Source: CAYSWV01 sp964434865
Lineage (GTDB): Bacteria; Cyanobacteriota; Cyanobacteriia; Thermostichales; Thermostichaceae
Length of the DNA stretch: 64,000 bases
Assembly: GCA_964434865.1 (NCBI GenBank)
Contig: CAYSWV010000014.1
Span: 1 to 64,000 of the forward strand
Direction: 5' to 3'
Under the pieces are notes generated by a model, which saw only the letters and a program-made list of their open reading frames with translations, made no database searches and was not told the origin of the DNA. Of the stretch, positions 1 through 8,133 are shown piece by piece. How positions within the stretch are numbered: position 1 is the first letter of the stretch; the number at the start of each line of letters is the position of its first letter. The translations under genes were made by a program, and so were the position numbers.

Positions 1-324
1 CATCAGGTCATAGTCAATTGTCTAAATCATTATCGTTACCTACTGTGCAACGCCCATTTCCGTACTAGGGCCTTTGCTCGAACCCTCATAACAACAAGTA
101 GGGTTAAAGCCTGGATTTAATGTTGAATAAAAAACGACAAGAACTTCGATTGACTCTATATTTTGAACAATACTAATATCGTACATTTGCTAATACCCCA
201 CACCTGAAGGTGAATAGCGGCGATCACATGAGCGTGAGAAGGACATATCACCAACTGACATTACCGATCACCAACTGACATTACCGGTAGGATCATGCGC
301 TTGAACCTCAATCTCAAGGTGATC
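1..324. other. Left-edge non-coding stretch with an open frame fragment
   Basis: No complete gene is visible. On the plus strand one frame is open from base 1 to the TAA ending at 120, giving about 39 residues rich in Arg, His and aromatic residues. This could be the tail of a gene that starts outside the window, possibly a transposase remnant, but I do not recognise it. The rest, up to the end of argD, holds a perfect 20-bp tandem duplication at 247-286 and nothing else I can support. Confidence 0.3.
247..286. repeat. Tandem duplication, 2 x 20 bp
   Basis: The unit atcaccaactgacattaccg occurs twice without a mismatch, at 247-266 and 267-286. It lies 38 bp beyond the argD stop codon and is outside any gene. 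It is one of many short tandem copies in the spacers of this window. Confidence 0.9.
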
Positions 325-1608
325 TCAAGGTTGGATAGATTGCAGCACTTGCTCTAAACAGTTGAGAGCTTGATCCACGTCAGCAGCTGAGACAACTAGA
401 GGGGGCACCATTCTCACAACGTCTGGTCCAGCTGGAACTAACAGCAAGCCCTGAGCCATGGCAGCTTTAACGATGTCACCTGAAGGCACAGAGACGACCA
501 AACCTTGAATTAGACCCCAGCCTCGTACTCCCGTAATCAAGGAAAATTGAGATGCTAATTTTTTTAACCCCTGCTGCAACCGCTGTCCTAGAATACTAGC
601 ATTCCACACCAGATGCTCAGAGATGAGAGTACGGCAAACGGCTAAACCGACCGCACAAGCTAGGGGATTGCCACCAAAGGTACTAGCATGATCGCCTGGT
701 TGAAACACAGCACAGCTATCTCGGCTTAGTAAGGCACCAATGGGTATCCCGCCTGCTAACCCTTTAGCCAGTGTAAAAATATCTGGCTGAATACCGAGGT
801 TACAGTGCCCCCACAACATTCCAGTACGGCCCATACCTGTTTGCACTTCATCCAAAATGAGTAAAATTCGTTTTTCTGTGCAATAGTGTCGTAGCCATTG
901 AAAATAGGCTGGATCACCTGGTGTGACTCCCCCTTCGCCCTGCAGGGGTTCCAACAGCACCGCGCAAACACGACCTTCATACTGATTTAAAACCGTCTCA
1001 GTTCCAGGAATATCGTTGTAGGGAATGTAGGCAAATCCAGGCACTAAAGGGGCAAAGTTTTTCTGGTACTTAGGCTGTCCTGTAGCTGTGATCGTGGCTA
1101 ACGTACGGCCATGAAAACTAGCATGAGCAGTGAGAACAACAGGGTCAGCAATGCCTAGTTCGGTGTGGGCATATTTACGAGCTAATTTCAAAGCCCCTTC
1201 ATTGGCCTCAGCTCCAGAATTGCAGAAGAAAACTTTATCAGCGCAGGAATGTGTCGTTAACCATTGAGCTAACTGAGCTTGAGGTAAATTGTAATAGAGA
1301 TTAGAAATATGGTGTAATGTTTGAGCCTGCTCAGTCAGAGCTTGAATAAAGGTAGGATGAGCGTGGCCTAATGTGCAAGTGGCAATACCAGCGACAAAAT
1401 CAAGATACTCTTGTCCATCATGATCCCATACTCGACACCCTTGCCCCTTCACTAGTGTCAAAGGATAGCGTCCATAGGTTGACATCACATGCTGAGTGAA
1501 TAACTCTGGGATGGACTGAGAGTTTTGTGTTGAAGAGGAAGGTGAGAGAGACGTCAGTGGTGACATAGCCAGTAAACGTACGTATAGATATTCTACCAAG
1601 CTTACCAT
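325..1608 (-). CDS. argD: Acetylornithine aminotransferase
   Basis: This is a class III PLP-dependent aminotransferase that converts N-acetylglutamate semialdehyde and glutamate to N-acetylornithine in cytosolic arginine synthesis. Seen in the 427-residue frame: the phosphate-binding SGAEANE at 131-137, the PLP aspartate region LDEVQTG at 252-258, the Schiff-base lysine in LAKGLAGG (K282), and the FGGNPLAC block that follows the lysine. The full fold is present with the usual length for the family. The N-terminal 14 residues may not be translated: a TATAAA box lies only about 11 bases before the first ATG, so Met15 (base 1566) is a plausible start. The gene stands alone on the minus strand, divergent from the response regulator at 1774. 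Confidence 0.95.
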   Translation of the reverse strand: MVSLVEYLYVRLLAMSPLTSLSPSSSTQNSQSIPELFTQHVMSTYGRYPLTLVKGQGCRVWDHDGQEYLDFVAGIATCTLGHAHPTFIQALTEQAQTLHHISNLYYNLPQAQLAQWLTTHSCADKVFFCNSGAEANEGALKLARKYAHTELGIADPVVLTAHASFHGRTLATITATGQPKYQKNFAPLVPGFAYIPYNDIPGTETVLNQYEGRVCAVLLEPLQGEGGVTPGDPAYFQWLRHYCTEKRILLILDEVQTGMGRTGMLWGHCNLGIQPDIFTLAKGLAGGIPIGALLSRDSCAVFQPGDHASTFGGNPLACAVGLAVCRTLISEHLVWNASILGQRLQQGLKKLASQFSLITGVRGWGLIQGLVVSVPSGDIVKAAMAQGLLLVPAGPDVVRMVPPLVVSAADVDQALNCLEQVLQSIQP

Positions 1609-1779
1609 CAGCCTTTATAGATCAGAGTTTAAAGTTATCTTTTTGAGGCATCCTTAATTTCACTAGGCCACTGATGGTCTCAGACGCTCCTAAATTCAGA
1701 TACTCCTAGATAAGGTAGGATAAGAAAAGTAAAAAAAGTAACTAGTACCTTCTGAGGAATCTATGAAGCTGGAGTGGTT

Positions 1780-2157
1780 ATGGGGGTAGTCAAGAAGATA
1801 TTGCTCATAGATGATGACATCACAGTCTTGGATAGCCTAACTCAGTTACTGCAGCTCACTGGATATGATGTGATTGCTGCTGATAATGCTGAAGAAGGAA
1901 TTTCTAGAGCGCAACGGGAGTATCCAGATCTGATCATTTGTGATGTCATGATGAAGGGTCTCAATGGCTACAATGTATTGGCTAAGCTGCGGTTGGAGCC
2001 ACTTACCGCTACTATCCCTGTTTTCTTCATCTCAGCTCATTCTGACGCCAATAGTATGTTAAAGGCTCACCAATTAGGAGCAGACTACTACCTGACTAAG
2101 CCCTTTTCTTCTGACACCTTGCTCCGTACGATCCAGACACACTTTACCCAACCTTGA
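1780..2157 (+). CDS. CheY-like single-domain response regulator
   Basis: This is a stand-alone receiver domain of about 125 residues with no output domain. Counting from the GTG at 1774, the acidic pocket is D13-D15, the phospho-acceptor is D57 in IICDVMM, the switch Ser is S87 and the conserved Lys is K109 in LTKPF. All key residues are present, so it should accept phosphate from a histidine kinase. No kinase is nearby. I chose the ATG at 1780 because a GGAG lies five bases before it, whereas the GTG at 1774 overlaps that ribosome site. Such regulators act in motility, phototaxis or hybrid-kinase relays in cyanobacteria, but which pathway applies here cannot be told. Confidence 0.9.
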   Translation: MGVVKKILLIDDDITVLDSLTQLLQLTGYDVIAADNAEEGISRAQREYPDLIICDVMMKGLNGYNVLAKLRLEPLTATIPVFFISAHSDANSMLKAHQLGADYYLTKPFSSDTLLRTIQTHFTQP

Positions 2158-2288
2158 AAAGCAGTGATCCAAAGGCAGCCTCTCCCACCAAGATTCATCC
2201 CCTAATTCAGCAACGCCCTTTGAGGAGGTCGATCAGAATAGAAAACAGTAATATTACGAGCTTGAGGATCAATGATCCAGACATGCAA

Positions 2289-3536
2289 CTATTGAAATTT
2301 CTGAAAGACAATAGAAGTATTATGGCCTCCAAAGCCAAAAGCATTGGACATGGCCACCTTTATCTTTTGAGAAACGGCCTCTCCCAGGGTATAGTTTAGA
2401 TCGCACTCAGGATCTAGGGTCTCTACATTGATGGTAGGCGGAACAATATCGTTTTGAATGGCAAGAACTGTAGCAATAGCTTCAATGGCTCCAGCCGCAC
2501 TCAATAAGTGACCTGTCATACTTTTCGTGGCTGATACCTGCATCCGATGCGCTTGGCTGCCAAACACATACTTAATGGCATTAGTCTCAGCTATATCACC
2601 CAAAGGGGTCGAGGTGGCATGCATGTTGATATAGTCAATGGCCTCAGGAGAAGTTTGAGCATCTTGTAGAGCCCGTTCCATAGCTAGAATGACGCCAGCG
2701 CCTTCAGGATCTGGAGTAGCATAGTGATAGGCATCTGATGACGAACCAAATCCCAACACTTCAGCTCGAACTATCGCATCCCGCTTCTGGGCATGACTGA
2801 GAGTTTCTAGAATGATGGCACCCGCTCCCTCTCCAATCACAAATCCATCCCGATCTCGATCAAACGGACGACTAGCTGTGAGGGGATCCTGGTTTCGCCT
2901 TGAGAGTGCTCGCATGGCCGCAAAGCCACCAACACTTAAGGGCGTAATGGGCGCTTCACTACCGCCACAGACTATAACATCCGCATAGCCCTGACGTAGT
3001 AACAGAACGGCATCTCGAATGGCATCATTTCCAGCAGCACAGGCTGAGGCAATCCCGTGGTTAGGACCTTTGAATCCATGCTGTATCGCGATCATCCCAG
3101 ACGCCATATTGCCCAGCATCATTGGGATAGTAAACGGCGACAAAGCATTCGGTCCCTTTTCTAACAAGGCTTGGGCTTGGGTTTCGATCACTTGCAAGCC
3201 CCCCACACACGAGCCAAACACCACTCCAACTCGATCACGTTCCACTGGAGATGACGGACCAAGTTGAGCCTCTTCAATAGCCTCCTGAGCAGCAGCTAGA
3301 GCATATTGGCAAAACGGATCCAGGCGATTGATCTGCTTGCGCTCTAGCACCTTGGAGGGATCAAATCCTTTCAGCTCACAAGCAAAACGGGTTTTGAACG
3401 AATGCGGATCAAAGTAGGTGATGGGAGCAGCCCCACTATGGCCCTGCTGCAACCCTTGCCAAAACTCATCTACTGAAAGACCTATCGGTGTTAAGGCCCC
3501 TATCCCGGTGACTACAATGCGTTCCTGAGCAGTCAT
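2289..3536 (-). CDS. fabF: 3-oxoacyl-[acyl-carrier-protein] synthase II (FabF/KASII)
   Basis: This is a condensing enzyme that extends acyl-ACP with malonyl-ACP in type II fatty acid synthesis. The 415-residue protein has the full thiolase fold and the Cys-His-His triad: C166 in ASACAAG, H306 in MHATST and H343 in TGHLLSAAG, with the conserved K338 in TKSMTGH. The second box reads HATST rather than the more common bacterial HGTST, a variant also known from plant KAS enzymes. It is not next to acpP, as the housekeeping copy often is, so it may be a second fabF. It is divergent from the TetR gene at 3611 and shares a 74-bp spacer containing a TetR-type inverted repeat, which suggests that the repressor also controls it. 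Confidence 0.93.
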   Translation of the reverse strand: MTAQERIVVTGIGALTPIGLSVDEFWQGLQQGHSGAAPITYFDPHSFKTRFACELKGFDPSKVLERKQINRLDPFCQYALAAAQEAIEEAQLGPSSPVERDRVGVVFGSCVGGLQVIETQAQALLEKGPNALSPFTIPMMLGNMASGMIAIQHGFKGPNHGIASACAAGNDAIRDAVLLLRQGYADVIVCGGSEAPITPLSVGGFAAMRALSRRNQDPLTASRPFDRDRDGFVIGEGAGAIILETLSHAQKRDAIVRAEVLGFGSSSDAYHYATPDPEGAGVILAMERALQDAQTSPEAIDYINMHATSTPLGDIAETNAIKYVFGSQAHRMQVSATKSMTGHLLSAAGAIEAIATVLAIQNDIVPPTINVETLDPECDLNYTLGEAVSQKIKVAMSNAFGFGGHNTSIVFQKFQ

Positions 3537-3562
3537 ACACTTATCGAGAATATTACAGATCT

Positions 3563-3570
3563 AGTATAAT
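3563..3570. promoter_or_regulatory. Overlapping divergent -10 boxes for fabF and tetR
   Basis: The plus strand reads TATAAT at 3565-3570, facing tetR. The minus strand reads TATACT across 3568-3563, facing fabF. The -35 elements are less clear: TTGACT on the minus strand at 3597-3592 is 23 bases from the -10, which is too far for a standard promoter. The call rests on the two -10 boxes only. Confidence 0.45.
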
Positions 3571-3586
3571 TCCGAATGGTCGGTAT
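3569..3586. promoter_or_regulatory. Candidate TetR operator (inverted repeat)
   Basis: The 18-bp site attccgaatggtcggtat has two 7-bp arms around a 4-bp centre. The right arm read on the other strand is ataccga, against attccga on the left, so six of seven positions match. CCGA-N4-TCGG is a common core for TetR-family operators. The site touches both divergent -10 boxes, so a bound dimer would block transcription of both fabF and tetR-selD. Confidence 0.5.
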
Positions 3587-3610
3587 TTTTTAGTCAAGGA
3601 ATAACTTTAA

Positions 3611-4228
3611 ATGAACAAAGGTGAGCAAACTCGGCAATCTATTTTGCAAAAAGTAGCTGTGCTTTTCAACGAAAAAGGCTATTGTGCTACCTCAATGCAA
3701 GATATCACTGCAGCTACTGGTATTCAGCGAGGTGGGATCTACAATCACTTTGCCAGTAAAGAAGCTCTCGCCCTGGAAAGCTTTGAGTATACTGTGGCTG
3801 TCTTAGCTCAACGATTACAACAAGGAGTCCGATGTCAGCCTCCTGGCCTCAAACGATTAAAAGCAATTGCCACAACCTTTGCTGAGCTTTATACCGAAAA
3901 TCCTTTGTTTCCTTGTGGCTGTCAGGTGCTCAATACAGCTGTTGAGGCTAAGCGACACCTGCTACCTCTGCGGGGAAAAGCTCAAGTAGCTATGCTGCAA
4001 TTTAAAGATCTCATTATGACCACAACCTTAGCTAGTATGAAACGAGGAGAACTCGCGGCCACACTTGACTCTGATCAGATGGCCACGGTGTTTATCTCTA
4101 CACTTGAGGGCGCCATGATGCTAAGTGTATTGTTTGATGATACGAGTTATCTCCATCAAGCTGTAGCCCATTTGCATGAGTATGTGGATCACTTGGCCGC
4201 TACCTCCCAGCCTCCAACCTCGCCATAA
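3611..4228 (+). CDS. TetR/AcrR-family transcriptional repressor
   Basis: This is a 205-residue one-component repressor. The N-terminal helix-turn-helix is typical of the family: a helix up to about residue 20, then TSMQDITAATGIQRGGIYNHF with the family signature GIYNHFASKEAL around 43-54. The C-terminal half is the ligand-binding, dimer-forming domain. It contains GCQVLNTAVEA, which resembles the GCPVLNTA segment of the NemR-like subgroup that responds to reactive electrophiles. That similarity is my own recognition and was not tested. AAGGA lies ahead of the ATG. The next gene, the SelD fusion, starts only five bases after the stop, so the two are very likely cotranscribed. Confidence 0.9.
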   Translation: MNKGEQTRQSILQKVAVLFNEKGYCATSMQDITAATGIQRGGIYNHFASKEALALESFEYTVAVLAQRLQQGVRCQPPGLKRLKAIATTFAELYTENPLFPCGCQVLNTAVEAKRHLLPLRGKAQVAMLQFKDLIMTTTLASMKRGELAATLDSDQMATVFISTLEGAMMLSVLFDDTSYLHQAVAHLHEYVDHLAATSQPPTSP

Positions 4229-4233
4229 TCACC

Positions 4234-6540
4234 ATGCCAGACATCATTCAGCCTATTCAAAAAGATTTAGTTTTGTTAGGCGGTGGCCATAGCCATGCCA
4301 TTGTGCTCCGTAAATTCGGCATGAAGCGCTTAGCAGGGGTCCGTTTAACTCTGATCACGAATTTAGTGGATACCCCGTATTCAGGCATGCTACCTTGCCA
4401 TATTTCAGGCCTGTATAGCTTTGATGACTCTCATATTGATCTCCGCCCCCTGGCTAACTTTGCTAACTGTCGTTTGTTTATGGATAAAGCCATTGGCTTA
4501 GATCTACACCATCAAACCGTGCTGTGTGCTCACCACCCCCCTATCCCATACGATGTGCTCTCGATTGATATCGGCAGTACGCCAGCCACAAGTTCAGTTC
4601 CTGGGGCTGCAGCCTACACGATCCCAGCTAAACCTGTACCTCGACTCTTACAAGCCTGGGATCAACTCCTTCAACATATCCGTCAGCACCCGACTCAGCC
4701 GATCAGCCTCAGCGTTGTGGGTGGAGGGGTCGGAGGTGTTGAACTCATTTTGAACATGCAAGCTCGGCTACAGCAGCTACTAACAGACCTTGATCAACCC
4801 CGCGACCACCTAGCCATTCATTTGTTTCACCGAGGTGAAGATATTGCAACGGGTCGTAATCGTTGGACTCGCAATCGGTTACGCCAGATCATGCGGCAAC
4901 GCGACATCCAGTTGCATGCACCTGAAACTGTGACTGAAGTGACCCTAACTGCTAATGATCAACGTCTAATCAGATGTGAGTCGGGGTTAACTGTTGCTAG
5001 TGATAGGGTCTTCTGGGTCACTCAGGCCTCAGCCCCTAGTTGGATCCAAGCCACAGGTCTAGCTACTGATGTAGCAGGGTTTATTGAAGTTGAAGATACC
5101 TTGCAGTCTTGTTCTCACCTTAATATCTTTGCAGCAGGCGATATTGCAGCGATGATCCATCATCCTCGGCCTAAAGCTGGTGTGTTTGCTGTTCGTCAAG
5201 GCCCACCTCTGTTTTACAATTTGTTCCATTATCTTCAAGATCTACCCCTAAAACCCTACAAACCTCAGCAACAGTCACTGAATATTATTGACACTGGCCT
5301 CGATACCTCCCTTGCCTCACGGGGACCTTTTGGCTTTGAATCGAAACTAGCCCGCCGATGGAAGCACTGGATTGACAGTAACTTTATGGCCTTGTTTTCT
5401 GAGTTTCCTGACATGACTCAGGCCAATGCACGCCAACGCCTTTGGCAATCCATTCAACAGATCTGGCATCCAGAGCAGCCCCCAACTCTGATGAAATGTG
5501 CTGGGTGTGGATCTAAAGTTGGCAGCATGACTTTAACTCAAGTGTTGCAGCGGATTCAGCCCCAAGGCCACCCTCGGTCAGACAGGGTTATGATCGGGTT
5601 GGAAACACCCGATGATGCCGCTGTGGTTAAAAGTCCAGAGGGCCACTATAGTGTCCAAACTGTTGATTACTTCAAAGCCATTGTTGATGATCCGTTTCTG
5701 GTGGGCCAAATTACTGTGCATCACTGTTTAAATGATCTATTGGCTATGGGGGCTACACCTGAGGGGGCTTTAGCTATTGTGAGTATTCCTTATGCCGCTG
5801 AGTCTAAAGTTGAAGATATGCTGTATCAGCTTTTGATGGGGGCCACTCAAGCTTTAAGCCTGACTCAGACCCCCCTAGTTGGAGGCCATACCACCGAAGG
5901 CTCAGAACTCGCTCTGGGATTTTCCTGTTATGGCAGTGTGGCCCCTAACCAGATTTGGCAAAAATCAGGCCTTCAACCTGGGCACGATTTGATTATGACT
6001 AAAGCCCTTGGCACGGGGACCCTGTTTGCTGCCGATCAACAATTAGCGGCTAAGGGACGCTGGATTGCCCATGCGCTAGAGTCGATGTTGAAATCCAATG
6101 CCGCTGCAGTCCCTAGCTTTCAGCAGCATCAGGTTCAAGCATGTACCGATATCTCTGGGTTTGGGTGTTTAGGTCATTTGATGGAGATGATCCAAGCCTC
6201 CCAAGTGACTGTGAATCTTGATCTAGATGCGATTACCGTTTTAGAGGGAGCCCATACAGCCACAGCGCAAGGGATCTATAGTTCACTCCATCCTCAAAAT
6301 GTCCATACTTTCAAACAGTTTCAGGCTTTTGATCAGACGCTTGACTCAGTAATGACCCATCCTAACTGGCCCCTATTATTTGACCCTCAAACCTCAGGTG
6401 GGCTATTGGCTGCCTTACCCTCTGATCAATCAGAGTCCTGTTTAGCAGCCTTAAGAGCGCTAGGGTACACAGACGTCTGTCGGATTGGCCAAGTTGTGGA
6501 GGCATCAACCCAGCCCCAGATTACTTTTCATCAAAAATAG
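4234..6540 (+). CDS. selD: Pyridine-nucleotide-disulfide oxidoreductase fused to selenophosphate synthase (SelD)
   Basis: This is a 768-residue two-domain protein. Residues 1 to about 330 form an NDH-2/SQR-like flavoprotein: the FAD loop LGGGHSH at 15-21, the second dinucleotide loop VVGGGVGGVE at 161-170 and the FAD-contacting AAGDIA around 300. Residues 420-768 are selenide, water dikinase, which makes selenophosphate from selenide and ATP. The catalytic Cys is C425 in KCAGCGSKVG, with the phosphate/metal motifs PDDAAV at 459-464, QTVDYF at 475-480 and GGHTTEGSE further on. The second cysteine of the E. coli GCGCK loop is Ser here. Such fusions are known in bacteria, including cyanobacteria; the flavoprotein domain may supply reduced selenium. 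No selA, selB or selU is in the window, so the selenophosphate user, perhaps 2-selenouridine in tRNA, is unknown. Confidence 0.92.
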   Translation: MPDIIQPIQKDLVLLGGGHSHAIVLRKFGMKRLAGVRLTLITNLVDTPYSGMLPCHISGLYSFDDSHIDLRPLANFANCRLFMDKAIGLDLHHQTVLCAHHPPIPYDVLSIDIGSTPATSSVPGAAAYTIPAKPVPRLLQAWDQLLQHIRQHPTQPISLSVVGGGVGGVELILNMQARLQQLLTDLDQPRDHLAIHLFHRGEDIATGRNRWTRNRLRQIMRQRDIQLHAPETVTEVTLTANDQRLIRCESGLTVASDRVFWVTQASAPSWIQATGLATDVAGFIEVEDTLQSCSHLNIFAAGDIAAMIHHPRPKAGVFAVRQGPPLFYNLFHYLQDLPLKPYKPQQQSLNIIDTGLDTSLASRGPFGFESKLARRWKHWIDSNFMALFSEFPDMTQANARQRLWQSIQQIWHPEQPPTLMKCAGCGSKVGSMTLTQVLQRIQPQGHPRSDRVMIGLETPDDAAVVKSPEGHYSVQTVDYFKAIVDDPFLVGQITVHHCLNDLLAMGATPEGALAIVSIPYAAESKVEDMLYQLLMGATQALSLTQTPLVGGHTTEGSELALGFSCYGSVAPNQIWQKSGLQPGHDLIMTKALGTGTLFAADQQLAAKGRWIAHALESMLKSNAAAVPSFQQHQVQACTDISGFGCLGHLMEMIQASQVTVNLDLDAITVLEGAHTATAQGIYSSLHPQNVHTFKQFQAFDQTLDSVMTHPNWPLLFDPQTSGGLLAALPSDQSESCLAALRALGYTDVCRIGQVVEASTQPQITFHQK

Positions 6541-6549
6541 CTGATCAAA

Positions 6550-7242
6550 TCAAATATGGCTGACGACTTTGCCACAAGCTTGGTTGGCCGGTAAGGCTTC
6601 CATTAGCTTTTTCGGATTCGGTAGATTCAGGTTTTGCATCAGTGTAATAAAGTCTGATCGACTATGACCCGCAAAGCGAGGATTAAACTGTTTTTCTTCT
6701 TTAATGGTTGAAACGGTTTGACCTTTATAATCATGACCTGGATAGATCAAGGTATCCTCTGGCAATGTGAATAACCGTTGCGTGACAGCATCATAGAGTA
6801 AACCAGCATCCCCGTTTTGAAAATCAGTGCGGCCACAGCCTCGAATAAATAAAGCATCACCTGTCAGAACCCGATCTGTTCCCACTTGATAGGCTAAATG
6901 ACTGTCGGTATGACCAGGGGTTGCAATGGCTGTCATCGCCAGGTCACCGACTTGAATAGTTGCCCCATCTTCTAAAAATTGATCAGCGCACTCCACCTGA
7001 GATCCCGCAGGTACCAGGCCTAGACAACCTGTCTGTTCTCGTAAACGGGCAGCCCCAGTTATATGATCAGCATGCACATGAGTTTCTATACAATACCGTA
7101 ATGTTAAGCCTAGCTCCCTAAGTAATCTCAGATCTCGCTCCACATGCTCTAGGACAGAATCAACTAAAGCAGCTTGGCCTTGATCGGCTATCAGATAGGT
7201 ATAGGTACGGGTTTCCAAGTCCAACAACTGACGGAATATCAT
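6550..7242 (-). CDS. MBL-fold persulfide dioxygenase (ETHE1 type)
   Basis: This is a metallo-beta-lactamase-fold enzyme of the ETHE1 group, which oxidises glutathione persulfide to sulfite with O2 at a mononuclear iron. In the 230-residue protein, metal ligands sit in ETHVHADH at 53-60 and at H111, D129 and H170 (YPGHDYKG). IRGCGRTDFQ at 133-142 is the block that marks the sulfur dioxygenase group rather than glyoxalase II. The start at 7242 is chosen because GTAGGAGC lies just before that ATG; an upstream in-frame ATG at 7320 adds 26 residues that do not fit the family. It is the last gene of the minus-strand sulfur directon and ends nine bases from the converging selD stop. Spacing to the GST gene crosses an assembly gap. 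Confidence 0.87.
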   Translation of the reverse strand: MIFRQLLDLETRTYTYLIADQGQAALVDSVLEHVERDLRLLRELGLTLRYCIETHVHADHITGAARLREQTGCLGLVPAGSQVECADQFLEDGATIQVGDLAMTAIATPGHTDSHLAYQVGTDRVLTGDALFIRGCGRTDFQNGDAGLLYDAVTQRLFTLPEDTLIYPGHDYKGQTVSTIKEEKQFNPRFAGHSRSDFITLMQNLNLPNPKKLMEALPANQACGKVVSHI

Positions 7243-7327
7243 TACTGCTCCTACTTTTAATAACTTCAAAGTCAACTTTTCACAGTAGGTCAAATCTGTA
7301 GATTGAAACGACCCCTTCATAGCCTAT

Positions 7328-7537
7328 TTAGGTTAAAATGGACATCTTAGGTTAAAATGGACATCCCCTGTTTAACGGCAGGNNNNNNNNNNNNNNNNNN
7401 NNNNNNNNNNNNNNNNNNNNNNNNNNNNNNNNNNNNNNNNNNNNNNNNNNNNNNNNNNNNNNNNNNNNNNNNNNNNNNNNNNTTAGGTTAAAATGGACAT
7501 CTTAGGTTAAAATGGACATCCCCTGTTTAACGGCAGG
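7328..7537. other. Assembly gap 1 with 55-bp identical flanks
   Basis: Bases 7383-7482 are exactly 100 Ns. The 55 bases before them (7328-7382) are identical to the 55 bases after (7483-7537). The flank itself contains the unit ttaggttaaaatggacatc twice in tandem (7328-7346, 7347-7365). The simplest reading is two contig ends that overlap by 55 bases and were joined by a placeholder instead of being merged. The real distance between the dioxygenase and GST genes would then be about 155 bases shorter. Confidence 0.9.
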
Positions 7538-8107
7538 CCGCTCCCACATCTGCTGTAACCACCGGCTAACATTAGGGTAATCATCAAGATCCAGTTCTAG
7601 ATCTTCAAAAACAGCCACCCATGGAAAAGTAGCAATGTCAGCAATGGAATAAGCACCCGCAAGATACGATCCCTTCGCAAGTTGGTGATTCAGCACACCC
7701 AGCAATCGCTTGGCTTCCATTTCATACCGTTGCATCGCATAGGGAACAGGTTCTGGAGCTGAGTTAACAAAGTGACCTAACTGACCAAACATAGGACCAA
7801 TATTGGCCACTTGAAAGATCAGCCACTGTAATACGGCCATCCGGGCTGCGGGTTCGGTGGGAATTAGTTGGCCGGCTAGTTCAGCTAAGTACACTAAGAT
7901 AGCACCAGATTCAAAAACAGTGATCCCTGTATCTTGATCAGTCATTGCAGGAATTTTGCTGTTGGGATTGATGGCAATATAGTCAGGTTTAAACTGTTCA
8001 CCATCTCGCAATTGAATGAGATGTAGGGTGTAGGGGATAGCTAACTCTTCAAGGAGAATCACAGGTTTATAGCCATTGGGTGTGGCGGCAGTATAGAGAT
8101 TGATCAT
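7502..8107 (-). CDS. Glutathione S-transferase family protein (YfcG/Nu type)
   Basis: This is a 201-residue soluble GST. The N-terminal thioredoxin-like domain begins MINLYTAATPNGYK. T9 and N11 of the TPNG motif match the residues used by YfcG/YghU-type enzymes in place of the Ser or Tyr of other classes; these have disulfide-bond oxidoreductase activity with glutathione. NSKIPAM (cis-Pro region) and ESGAILVYL (glutamate-binding ES) follow at about 48-75. The helical C-terminal domain has AYSIADIATFPW and ends at RPAVKQGM. The stop codon lies in the second copy of a 19-bp tandem repeat next to assembly gap 1, so the last five residues may have been altered by that duplication. It sits 26 bases after the DUF302 gene and fits glutathione-persulfide chemistry. 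Confidence 0.88.
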   Translation of the reverse strand: MINLYTAATPNGYKPVILLEELAIPYTLHLIQLRDGEQFKPDYIAINPNSKIPAMTDQDTGITVFESGAILVYLAELAGQLIPTEPAARMAVLQWLIFQVANIGPMFGQLGHFVNSAPEPVPYAMQRYEMEAKRLLGVLNHQLAKGSYLAGAYSIADIATFPWVAVFEDLELDLDDYPNVSRWLQQMWERPAVKQGMSILT

Positions 8108-8133
8108 GATGGGTAGTAAGGGAGTTAAATGGG

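Noticed and set aside
2154..2399. An 81-codon plus-strand frame between the CheY-like gene and fabF
   Set aside because: Its second half is antisense to the fabF C-terminus, it has no ribosome site, and the protein looks like nothing known.
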